Below are positions 48,441 to 59,469 of a DNA stretch of 64,000 nucleotides, in pieces. Each line of letters opens with the position of its first letter. Positions within the stretch are counted from its first letter, which is position 1. Origin of the DNA: Anadara kagoshimensis (Eukaryota; Mollusca; Bivalvia; Arcoida; Arcidae); assembly GCA_021292105.1 (NCBI GenBank), contig CM037861.1, positions 53,532,920 to 53,596,919 on the forward strand. The letters run 5' to 3'. A model generated the notes under the pieces. The model saw only the letters and a program-made list of their open reading frames with translations. It was not told where the DNA came from and made no database searches. Both the position numbers and the translations under genes were made by a program.

Positions 48441-48746
48441 ATTTATTGTATTTGGGTTCGTTTCTCTTTTTGGGGATTTTAGGTATCAAGCAATGAAATA
48501 GGAACTCTTAGGTCGTTAGAAAAGATGCATGTAAATCTACTCTGAAGTCCTAACGGAATTATTACAGTCATAAGTATGAGATATAACTGAGGAAGCAAGG
48601 GTAACAATTCTTGTTTTGTTTAAAAACTCTGTCTCCTCTTCAATTTACATTCCTGGCCAGTTGACTCACACTGTTTCTGCCTCTGTTTATCATTAGACAC
48701 TGTAGAAAAGTGTAGCATATGATAATCTGAACAATAGGTGCCTGGT

Positions 48747-48998
48747 CCTGGTTTCACAATCATTCCTTAGCTAAGATTTTCCTTAACTTAAATTTAGCAA
48801 ATTTTTGCAAGCTCTTTTGGAACTATGAGTAAATATTTTTGTCTAAACTAAATGCAGATGCCATAAGGTTGTTATATTCTTTAAAATGACACCTTGAATT
48901 CCCTAATATCTTAATAATTAATAACCTCATAAAGGTTTTTAATTTGCCACATTTAAGTTAAGGAAAATCTTAAGTTAAGAAATGATTGTGAAACTGGA
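48747..48998. mobile_element. MITE with CC(T)GGTTTCACAAT ends
   Basis: A 252-bp foldback: left GGTTTCACAATCATTCCTTA and AAGATTTTCCTTAACTTAAA, right the imperfect reverse complement (TTTAAGTTAAGGAAAATC, AAATGATTGTGAAACTGG). GCCTGGT repeats directly at both edges (48740-48746, 48999-49005), a probable 7-bp target duplication. Confidence 0.85.
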
Positions 48999-49005
48999 GC
49001 CTGGT

Positions 49006-49911
49006 ACTCCTTGTCTCATTAAATTTGAAAAAAGAACATAACTCAGTGTAAAGTCTAGTACTATTATATATTGACAAAATTTAGGTTCGTTTCTCTATTT
49101 TTGGTTTCAATCAATGAAAAAGGAATTTAAGGTAAAGATCCACGCTGGCAGTATAACAGAATTATCACAATCGGGATTCTGAAGTTGACTTAGTGATTTT
49201 CTTTACATCCTTTAATGCTACAAGCAAACAACCTTGACTTGTCATCTTGACCTTTCATTAGGAATATTTATGTAGACGGATCCACTCAATACATGGGTAA
49301 TGTAAGGATTCGCTGGTAATAATATCACAAAATGCGCATCATTAGTGTTCTCATTAGATGCATATGTATTAGCCCATGTTATTTATTTAAATTAAAGGTC
49401 AAGCGGACAGATCATTGTTGTTTGCATATACATCTTCGTGATACTGTGATAGTTAGTATAACACTTAACCCAATCATAACCATTTGCCTTCTAGTGTTGG
49501 TTAATTTCTTGTACAGTCGAAAGTAGACTTACACAAGTCCCTATATTAAATGATTAATTTCAGTGTTTTGCTCCTTTAAAACTATTACAGAGATCAACTG
49601 ACAAAAGTCAACTCACTATCAAAAACCAGGAATATCGAGATACTGAAATTAATAATTTAATATAGGGACGTGTGCAAGTCTAAGTCGAGAGCAAAAGCTC
49701 TACTTTGACGACCACGCGTGTGTTTATCGTTATACCGAAAAATGCACCAAACTAGGATGTGTGGTTATCTGCACCAAACTAGGAAAGTTTAAACGTGTTT
49801 AATCTTATCTGTCATGTGTGTTTGTTTTTGATATATGATAAAATAATATTTTAGTAAATGCAGAACTGAAGTTTAATGCAATTCTTAAAGGGAGATTAAA
49901 AATACAAAATG
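49006..49911. other. No gene seen
   Basis: Spacer downstream of the lectin gene. ATTAAA on the minus strand near 49871 might be a lectin poly(A) signal. Confidence 0.4.
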
Positions 49912-49967
49912 AAAGATACAACGCGGTTCGAAAGATACAACGCGGTTCGAAAGATACAACGCGGTTG
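49912..49967. repeat. Three 19-bp tandem repeats
   Basis: AAAGATACAACGCGGTTCG repeated three times, 20 bases beyond the lectin stop codon, hence probably in its 3' UTR. Rich in CpG compared with its surroundings. Confidence 0.9.
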
Positions 49968-49986
49968 AAATAAATAATGTTCTTCT

Positions 49987-52900
49987 TCACTCGGGTTTTT
50001 CACAAATGAAATAATAACGTTCGGTATCACAGTCGGCATCGTGTAACATTCGCGGAATACCTCCCCAGTCAAGCCCTATAGCTCCACACATTTCCCCTAC
50101 ATAATTCGGCTGATTTTTACCCCATGTATAATCCTCTACCTTTTTTCCACTTAACCACAAGAACATGTCGTACTTTTCTGAATATTTAAAGCCCACTTGA
50201 ATAGCGTTTGAACCTGCAATTGAAACTGTAACAAAAAACATGTTAATAGGCGACATCAATGTTTAATCAAGGAGACAAAGAACCGTTGAAGTCAAATTTA
50301 AAACTTAAAATCGTGCTAAAATCATTTTATATATCTAATTTTATGCCGGCATCACAATATTGTTGATAAGTATGATTATTCTAGATATATTTGACATCCC
50401 ATAATTTCGTGTTCCTTTCGTCCTCAATTTTGATTTGTCATACACCGTGTGTAGATAGCCAGACAGGAGGTGTTTAACCTCCCTAAAAATGTTCACTTGT
50501 TTACTAGTAACTTCATTTGCCAATTTCCAACGTTTTTACGATGTTTTAGGGTTGCAATTTGGACATGGATTAACAAGTTTGCTTTTGATTATTAAAAAAA
50601 AAAAAACTGTATACGTGAGATACATGAACGAGGCAACATTGAAATCCTACTTATACAATGCAGTTGCAACTTCAATGGAATAAACATATTTCCCTTATAT
50701 TATTATTGACGTCCCATAATAACAATGTCCTTTCATTTTCAATTTTGATTTCGCGCGTGGCAAGAGGTGTTTACCCTCCTGGAGCACCCGGTCTCACTTC
50801 CCGGTTGGAAGCCAACGTGTTTCACTTAATTTGTCACTTTTCAAAGTGATATTGTGACACGGAAATAAATTGGTATGTTTGTTTTTGTTTTGATTTATAT
50901 TATCAATAACGCTTGTCAGATCCACAGAAGCTTTCATACTCACCTAAATCCAGATTTTCTCGGAATCTGCCAAATTTCATATGATCATCTAAAACAAGCA
51001 GTCTCGCATTTTGATCTGTACAAAAATCCATCGCCTCTGTCCACGTTTTATTTACTGTGTATATTCTATAGCATATCTTAGTTACTGGATCTAAGTTGTA
51101 CTCATAGTTACATAGTGGTCCTGAAAAGTTGTATAAAAAAAATAATAATACCGTTTCGAAATTCGTACCACTCAAATGTTTAGTCTTTAGGATGGTTCGC
51201 GTGTTGAACTCATTTTGCTGGTTTCAGAGATTTCACTTTGCTTTTTGGTTGTGGTTTAGACATGGATTAGTATGTTTGTTTTTTATCTAAACTAGTAACT
51301 AGAAAAACTTGTCCTTGGCAACGGTCATGGCAACCGAGAACAATGCACATTACACGTAAATGGTAATCATAGCCAGCAAGACAAGACAAGAGGCCCATGG
51401 GCCTTAACGCTCACCTGTGACCTTTGAACCCATGAGCTTCATTCAAATATCAAAATGATAATTCGGCCAATATTCTAATATACATCCCTATACAAAAAGT
51501 TTATAGTTTTTGAGATAAATAATCATCTCAGTACTTGTTTGTATCTGTGATCTTGACATTTGAACCCATGCTCTTCATTCATCTATCAAAATGACCACTG
51601 TGCCCGTACTAACAATATTCTAATATACATGCCTATACAAAAAGTTAATAGTTTTTAAGATAATTAACCATTTAGGTATTCATTCGCATCTGTGACCTTG
51701 ACCTTTAAACCCATGAGCTTCATTCATATATCAAAATGATCATTAGGATAATACCTAAATAGTCTAATATACATGCCTATACAAAAAGTTCATAGTTTTT
51801 GAGATAAATAATCATTTCAGATCTTGTTCACATCTGTGACCTTGACCTTTGAACCCATAACCTTCATTCATATATCAAAATGGTTGTTAGGCTAATACCT
51901 ACAATATTCTAATATACATGCATATCCAAAAAGTTAACAGTTTTCAAGATAAATAACCATTCAGGTATTCATTCACATCTGTGACCTTGACCTTTGAACC
52001 TATGACCTTCATTCATATATCAAAATGATCGTTAGGATAATACCTAAAATATTCTAATATACATGCATATCCAAAAAGTTAACAGTTTTCAAGATAAATA
52101 ACCATTCAGGTATTCATTCACATCTGTGACCTTGACCTTTGAACCTATGACCTTCATTCATATATCAAAATGATCGTTAGGATAATACCTAAAATATTCT
52201 AATATACATGCATATCCAAAAAGTTAACAGTTTTCAAGATAAATAACCATTCAGGTATTCATTCACATCTGTGACCTTGACCTTTGAACCTATGACCTTC
52301 ATTCATATATCAAAATGATCGTTAGGATAATACCTAAAATATTCTAATATACATGCCTATACAAAAAGTTAATAGTTTTCAAGATATATTGACAAATACA
52401 TAATTTTTAGCAATTTCCCCACTCAGCACCTTACCATTTCCCCATTTTGAGCCCCATGGCTACCATTTGTGCAAATCTGAAACTAGATGACCTAAGGATG
52501 TTATATATGAAATAAATAAGGTATATGTCTTGTAGATTCAGAGGAGAAGATTTTTAAAGTTTTTCACTATTTCCCCCCTTATGGGGCCCCAAGGGGACAT
52601 AACTCCTTCATTTGTGCAAATCTGAGAGGGCTTCACCCAGGCATGATGGTTACCAAGTTTCATTAAATTTGGCCCAGTGGTTTTGGAGGAGAAGATTAAA
52701 ATGTAAAAAGTTTACGCACGACGGACGACGGACGACGGACGACGGACGACGCACGACGCACGACGGACGAAGATGGATAGCAATAGCTCATCTGAGCTTT
52801 CAGCTCAGGTGAGCTAAAAAGTCAAACGTATATTGAGACCACTGATTATAGATCCCGGACTTTTGAAAAAGTCAACATTTAGTCAGTTGTCATGTGCTTG

Positions 52901-55510
52901 TTTTGAATGCATTATTTAAATTAAGATTCAAAATCAGCACGTAACATGGTACCTGTAATGACTCACAATTCCCGAAAAAATCTCCCTTCTCAAAAAACCA
53001 GGGAGTTTTTTTGGGGGAATTGTGACAGTCATTACAAGTGCCTACAGTGGTTATTAGTAACTTATTACAAAACCTTCAAAGAGGCCTTTAGTGTGCGACA
53101 TAATACAAATTATGAATGTTTGTATGTTTAAACAAGATTGTTATACAAAAACTGACTTCTTTTTATCGTAAAGCGCAGTTTTTGTCTCTTCTGAAAAGAC
53201 AACAATGAAACAGTTGTCTCCCTATGTATTAGTACAGAAATTATTTTGTTTTTACATGCATATTTTTCCAAACCTCTTTATCAATGATAATGAACGATAT
53301 ATTTTGATTTCAAATGTTGTGGGTGTTATAATCTTAAACAGGAGACGCATACCCTTTCTGAAGCACCCGGTCTCACTTCCCTGATAGAGCCTCGCGTATT
53401 TAACTTAATTCGCCCATTTTCAAAAATTTCCTTTGCCCTCGTGGTTGTGATTTGGACAACGATTGGTATTTGTGTTTGATGTATAGTATCAATAAAACGT
53501 ATTTGATATGATCCGCGGATCCAACACCATTGTCAGTCTTACGCTATGGCAGATCTTGCTCCCACTACGACGGAGCACGCTGTTTGCAAATAAATTGTTG
53601 ACCCAGGAATATTGCAAGCATAGGCTTATCAATGCCCCCAAAAAGTATCATGGCCGTCATAACAGTATTGTTGATAAGTTTGATGTCTCTGTGTCCAGGA
53701 TTGTCCTTGATATATTTGACGTCGAATAATTCCATGTTCCTTTCACATAATTTTGATTCCACATGTGGGGGGTGTAGCTAGTTAAACAGGAGATGCTTAC
53801 CCTTCAGGAGCACCCGGTCTCACTTTCCTGGTGGAGGTTCGCGTGTCTAACTTAAATTGTTAGTTTCAAAGTTTTACTTTGCATCTGGATTGTGATTCGG
53901 ACATGGATTAATATGTTTGTTTTAAGTGTAATACTTATAATTTATTAGTGTATCTAGCTGTAGAAATTAAAAAGGCAATAGCATATAATACCCGACTTGT
54001 GTTTTATGTTTTGCAATATAGAACAATATAACAACTTACACTGTGTACCATTGTTTTTGTATGTGCAAGGACTTAAGAGTTACATATATCTCAAATTATT
54101 CCCTCGCCAGGTTAGTAGAAACATTCAGTGTACGTTGTTGTATATAATAGATGTTAGTAGAAACATCCAGTATACGTTGTTGTATAAAAGAGGTAATATG
54201 GGCCGTAAAAACATACAGTGTACGTTGTTGTATATAATAGATGTTAGTAGAAACATCCAGTATACGTTGCTGTATATAATAGATAATATGGGCCGTAGAA
54301 ACATCCAGTGTACGTTGTTGTATATAATAGATGTTAAAAGAAACATCCAGTGTACGTTGTTGTATAAAATATATGTTAGCAGAAACATCCAGTGTACGTT
54401 GTTGTATATAATAGATGTTAGTAGAAACATCCAGTGTACGTTATTGTATATAATAGATGTTAATAGAAATATCCAGTGTACGTTGTTGTATATAATAGAT
54501 GTTAGTACAAACATCCAGTGTACGTTGTTGTATATAATAGATGTTAGTAGAAACATCCAGTGTACGTTGTTGTATAAAATAGATGTTAATAGAAACATCC
54601 AGTGTACGTTGTTGTATATAATAGGTGTTAGTTGAAACATCCAGTGTACGTTGTTGTATAAAATAGATAATATGGCGTGTGAAATGAGTTTTAAAATAAC
54701 TCAATATTCTAAAACATATGAAACATTTTTACTGAAATATGTCTTATATAACATTTATACGTTAAGAAATGTCTTAAAAATATATAGTCGGAAAAAGGCT
54801 TTATTTTCAGTATGTCATAATCAGCTTGGTAATTTTAAAAAGAACTAGTACAAAATGCTCGGCCGGAGCAAAATTATTGCCGGGAGCGAAAAAATATGCA
54901 TTAAAAACACCTTTTAATACAAAATTAAAACATTCAATGCTCCTAAAAAGAAGATATGGTATTTGATTTTTTTTCATCATTCATTAGACAATTTATAACT
55001 TACTAACACTGCTTGACACGTTTACCGAAAATGTGTTAATTTTTGCACAAATTGCATGATTTCTCGTAAAATCTTAATCAATTTTTGATAAAAATTTTCG
55101 TACATGTTTGTCTTGCTCATTTAATAGTATGATTATAAATCTTTTCCCTTTACTTTAAGTTAGACGAGGATGATTTTCAGCATATTTGACTTTACAATCA
55201 TAGAGCAATGGGGCAATTTTGAATTTGAAAATTATTTACCTCGTTTTTCTGCTGTTGTTGTCGACTGTTCTGTCGTTGTCTTCGGTTCTGTCGTCATCGT
55301 CGGTTCTGGCGTTGTCGTCGTCGTCGTCGTACCTGACGTTGCTTGTTTATATTTACAAGACTCTGTTGTTTTCTGTACCAGTTGTTTAAGTAGCCATAAC
55401 TTCGTTTTTATCTCTTCGAGCAGCAACCGTTCTTGGTCCACTGAACAATTTCCAAACGCCACTGAATTTGACAGATGCAAAACAAACACAACCGCGACAC
55501 AGAGCTTCAT
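49987..55510 (-). CDS. Secreted C-type lectin with threonine-rich stalk
   Basis: Three exons: 55510-55240, 51120-50944, 50225-49987, all joined in phase 1; 228 residues. Residues 1-19 are a signal peptide (MKLCVAVVFVLHLSNSVAFG). Residues 20-55 are a charged, probably helical neck (LLLEEIKTKLWLLKQLV). Residues 58-90 are a Thr/Pro-rich mucin-like stalk. The lectin domain follows: CYRIYTVNKTWTEAMDFC, LLVLDDH, then FLWLSGKKVEDYTWGKNQPN, MCGAIGL and DADCDTERYYFICEKPE. The sugar-contact motif is QPN rather than EPN or QPD, and the usual WND reads LHD, so Ca2+-dependent sugar binding may be altered. Probably a secreted pattern-recognition or mucus protein. Intron 1 (4.1 kb) is filled with repeats. 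Confidence 0.88.
50380..50890 (+). mobile_element. Two Penelope-type terminal repeats
   Basis: Copies at about 50380-50600 and 50700-50890, each with CCCATAAT.., CAGGAGGTGTTTA or AAGAGGTGTTTACCC, and a right end near GGATTAACAAGTTTG or AAATTGGTATGTTTG. The first lies in lectin intron 2 and so does the second, just before exon 2. Another right-end scrap is at 51200-51290. Confidence 0.6.
51388..52819 (+). mobile_element. GGCCCATGGGCC element, copy 2
   Basis: Longer than the FAAP24-intron copy. Opens AGAGGCCCATGGGCCTTAAC, closes CAGCTCAGGTGAGCTAAAAA. Three nearly identical 145-bp units (starts about 51976, 52121, 52266) after older diverged ones. Just before the end, short repeats of ACGGACGACGG. 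Lies in lectin intron 1. Confidence 0.9.
52954..53036. repeat. Short foldback hairpin
   Basis: TGTAATGACTCACAATTCCC and the inverted GGGAATTGTGACAGTCATTACA (with one-base differences) bound an inner pair CTCCC/GGGAG. The arms are about 36 bases and the loop about 10. Possibly a very small MITE. Confidence 0.8.
53320..53930 (+). mobile_element. Penelope-like fragment and terminal repeats
   Basis: A terminal block at 53330-53480, then at 53520-53730 a short piece of the Penelope-like RT tail (ANKLLTQEYCKHRLI region), then another terminal block to about 53930. Same arrangement as the minus-strand copy at 37365-38230. Fragmentary and inactive. Confidence 0.75.
54110..54665. repeat. 42-bp minisatellite, about 13 copies
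   Basis: Unit GTTAGTAGAAACATCCAGTG followed by TACGTTGTTGTATATAATAGAT. The length is a multiple of three, so both strands stay open and give a 14-residue repeat (SRNIQCTLLYIIDV on plus). In lectin intron 1; not a gene. Confidence 0.95.
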
Positions 55511-55599
55511 GTTTGCTTGTGATCAAGGTTTAGGTTTTAAATGTTTTATAATGAAAAGACGGATAATGCACACCTTATTTTGATTTAGTGGAAATGAAC

Positions 55600-56319
55600 C
55601 TTTAAGAGATGCGTGACATATGTTAAAAATACAAAAATACCGTTATGGTAGTATCCATGACACAAGCCACTTACAGCACAGACTTGTCGAAAGTTTAACA
55701 ATAAACTAACGAACTGCTGGCGAATCAGGAAAAGCTTATTTCAACCTCTCATTGGCTATATCATTACATCTGTAGCCGTAGCCGACAAGTCTCTACTGTA
55801 CCTCACTTTAACGAAACACTTCTTAGTCAACTATTAAAATACAGTTTAAGAGTCCTTGTAAAACTGTTCAAAGTCTATCATGAAATCCTAGAAATAAGAG
55901 GCGTTTTTAAATAATTTTAGACTGAGATGTATAGTTATATATATCCTTTTGTTCACTTTAAGCGACATCGGCCGTCTAGTGCTTTAAAATTAAAACTGAT
56001 ATAATATGTAATTTAAACCATTGAGCCGGTATCTCTGCCGATGAGTGTTTCCACGAGGATATCACAAACTTAGTAGGCAATAATTGTGTATTATTATCAG
56101 AAAGTTACTATTGTCTAAATGTGCTGCTACTTAAACCCTTAAATTCCTCAAATACTAAGGTATATTCCCTCATGCGAAGTATTTCCTTAGCTGAATTTGG
56201 TGAAATATATTTTGGTACTTTGGGTATCTTTTCAATATCTAGAAACAAATTTTGGTTTCGCAATTTAGGTCCAAGCACTACTGAAATGCTGTAAAATTAT
56301 AAATGGTGTAATATGTAAC
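55600..56319. other. Lectin 5' flank, no other gene seen
   Basis: Upstream of the lectin ATG (minus strand). I see no clear TATA box or initiator. ATGAGAG-like and TA-rich pieces are not diagnostic. Confidence 0.35.
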
Positions 56320-56334
56320 TACATTCCCAGTTTC

Positions 56335-56368
<34 letters not shown>

Positions 56369-56700
56369 TTATTATCAGTAAATTTGCTCATACATGCAAA
56401 TGTAGCACATGAACACAAATACACACGTGTGTAATTTTACTTTTGGAATTTTGCATTATCTTTGGAGTTTCCCTTTTCTTAAATCTGACAATTTTGGTTC
56501 TGTGATAATTTTATTATTTTTTAAGATATTCAGAAATTAAGGTGCCATTCGGTGAAGATCAGTCAAAGCTTATAATTACAGCTATATTGTATTTCTGTTG
56601 AACTTTTTAACAGTAGTACCACAAAATGTTGCTACAATCTACCAGATTTAAGTTAAGAAAAAAATCTTAGTTAAGGAATAATTGTGAAATTGGGGTCCGA
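56320..56700. mobile_element. GTTTCACAAT-family MITE with internal poly(A)
   Basis: The right end (TTTAAGTTAAGAAAAAAATC, AAGGAATAATTGTGAAATTG, GGGTCC) matches the right arm of 48747-48998. The left end CCCAGTTTCGC is followed at once by a run of about 30 A (56337-56367), possibly a later insertion. Confidence 0.6.
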
Positions 56701-57149
56701 TTCCATAGTTATATAATTTCAGATTTAAGAAACGAAAGCAACTGATTTAATTCTTCGCATAATTATATATGCTCACAGCATTACGGCATTAAACTGCATT
56801 ATGCTTTTATTTTTCATAAGCATTGATGTTTAACTTCACACCATCTCTTCGGTTTTCGGATGGTTGGAAAGGCAGAATTACATTTTACCTCCAAGTCAAA
56901 ATTATTTCATTTACATCGATGCTATCATTTATGGACTGTTGTAGAGAAATTGCTAAACAAGAAAAGAAAAGACAGATACATGATGTTAAAGTTAACACTG
57001 ATTTTTAAAATCCTAATTTTGGACGGTACTTACCGAAGTAAATGACAATTGATGTGGTTATAAACTATTTGAGGGCACTAACCACGTCACAGATAACAAC
57101 ATGCTCCTTATTTAAGAAAATTACACACATATAAAATATATATACCGTA

Positions 57150-58793
57150 TTTAGTTTAAACAATATTTAATCACAAAAACAATACAATGGTACAATAATA
57201 TACATGCACATGAAGAAAAGGATTCGAGAACAAGACTAAGGTCTTATATCAACCCGTCTCCACAGTCTTTGCTTAAAATACATAAAGTTACAACATCAGG
57301 AAAGCAAGTTCAAGAATTAAATAATGCATTAAGTAGTATATTGTTAAAGGAGATAATATGAGAGAGAGAGGGAGATACTGACAAAATCTTTTAGATAACA
57401 ATATATATTTTTGAACAACTTCGAAAGCATGGATATTTCCATCAACAGTAAGGTTTACAACACCACCATGTAATAAAAAATTTGTAGTTATATTGTAGGG
57501 TAGAGAGAAAATGGTGTGTTGACGTAATTGTCTATAAAGTGGGCATTGTAAGAAGAAATGTTCAGAGGATTCAATATGACCATATCTACAAAAAGGGTTG
57601 TCAATAATATTTTTGTTAAATAGGTGTGCATTGAGGGCGCTACATTCCATTTTTATTCTGGCGTGGTAAATTTGTCCTAGACGTAAACCGCTTTGGAAGT
57701 ATTTTGGAACATCATTAGTTTGTCAATATATTTTTTGAAAACGTGTATTGATTCATTGTTGCGAATGTTACTTAGGTATTGAATTCAAGTCACGAACGGT
57801 GCAGGGCAAGAAAGAATTTAAAAAAATTGTTGAATTACATAGAAATATATGTAGATTTTCTCGATTTCGAGTTGGATAAGAATGTGTTACCAGGTAACTG
57901 TGAGGTACTATATTAGAAAGTTGTTCTGGAGATAGTCCATGGTACATTTTATAAAATAAAATAAGTCTGTGTTTTTCCCCTATAATTTAAAGTTTCCCAC
58001 CCAGTTTCTTTGTATAATAAATCGATGCTGCAAAATTTGGTCGTCCCTGTAACAATTCTAGCTGCTTCAATATTAATTTGTTCTAATTGTTCTTGATGTT
58101 CATAACTGATATACGGTCCCAAATTACGTCGGCATTTTCTAGAACGGGTCTGACGAAAATAAAGTAAATTTTTTGAAGAACGGATCGATCAATTTTGAAT
58201 TTAATTTTACGGAAAAGAGAAATTCTTGTCAATGTCTCTGTTATTATTTGGTCAACGTGATATTTCTAGTAACAATCTTCAGTGAAAAAAATACCAAGGT
58301 GTTTATCGTATTTCAACTTCGTTTATTGGAACGTTGTTCAGTATAACTGTGGATGAAACGGTTTAATTCTTTTTCTGCTTATTATCATGGATTCAGTTTT
58401 TTATGGATTGAAAGTAACTAACCATTTATTTGACCAAGAGTGTATCTTATCTAAGTCAATATTAAGTTTTTCTGCGGCTGCATATATGTATAAGCGTCTT
58501 CAACCAGCAAATAAAGTGATGTATCATCAGCAAACATTCGTATATTACTTTGGATATCTAAAACTATATCATTTGTATAAATAAGAAAAAGAAGAGGACC
58601 TAGTATCAGAGTATAGAGCCCTGAGGGACATCAGAATTTATTTCTTTCCACGAAGAGTAACCATTTCTAAGAAGAACGCGTTGTTTACGATTGGACAAGT
58701 ATGATTTAAACCACATAAGTATTTCCCCCCTCACCCCGATAGAATAAAGTTTATGAATGAGCATTTAATACAGAATTAAATGTCGTTGATGTA
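57150..58793 (-). mobile_element. LINE copy A, degraded
   Basis: Minus strand. The 3' end is near 57150 (TTAAATATTGTTTAAAC). A 120-codon piece at 57288-57650 (MECSALNAHLFNKNIIDNPF, then CRYGHIESSEHFFLQCPLYR) is the Cys/His tail of a non-LTR retrotransposon. Worn RT text continues to about 58700. Frame is broken many times. Confidence 0.8.
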
Positions 58794-58796
58794 CTG

Positions 58797-59176
58797 TTTA
58801 GTTTAAACAGTATTTATTTGATAAATTTAAATACAATAGATATAACATTATAAATAATTAATTAATAGGATTCTGGAACTAGAGAATATCTCTAATATTA
58901 ACCAGTCTCCTATATCTTAAACAACTTAAACGTCTAATAAAGGTGTATAATTAATTACATAATAATAGTAGTAGTAAAAATATGGTAATATAATAATAAT
59001 AATAATAATAATAATAGGAAATTGTGGTAGAATAATAATAATTATAATAATAATAATAAAATTGTGAATACTAATTATAATAATAATGTGAATAATAATA
59101 ATAATAATAAATATCGGTGGAATGATTATGATTATAATATTACTAATAGTATAAAAAAATTAAATTGTTATAAATG

Positions 59177-59207
<31 letters not shown>

Positions 59208-59430
59208 AAAGTGTGTACATGTGCAAAAATAGATGCATGGGTGTATTCATATATCATTGAAAAATTCATATAAATGAAATTAATTAAATACATTTGGTGT
59301 GTAACAAGTAATTAATATGATAATAATATGATTGACAATGGTAATAATAATAAAGCCATGATGTGTTGAATATTCATAATACAATACTTTTTACTGTTTT
59401 TCATTAGCTCAAAACATTCAGCCTGTATTA

Positions 59431-59469
<39 letters not shown>

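Noticed and set aside
55170-55583. 137-codon plus-strand frame rich in Val/Ser
   Set aside because: Opposite-strand shadow of the lectin's Thr-rich stalk exon.
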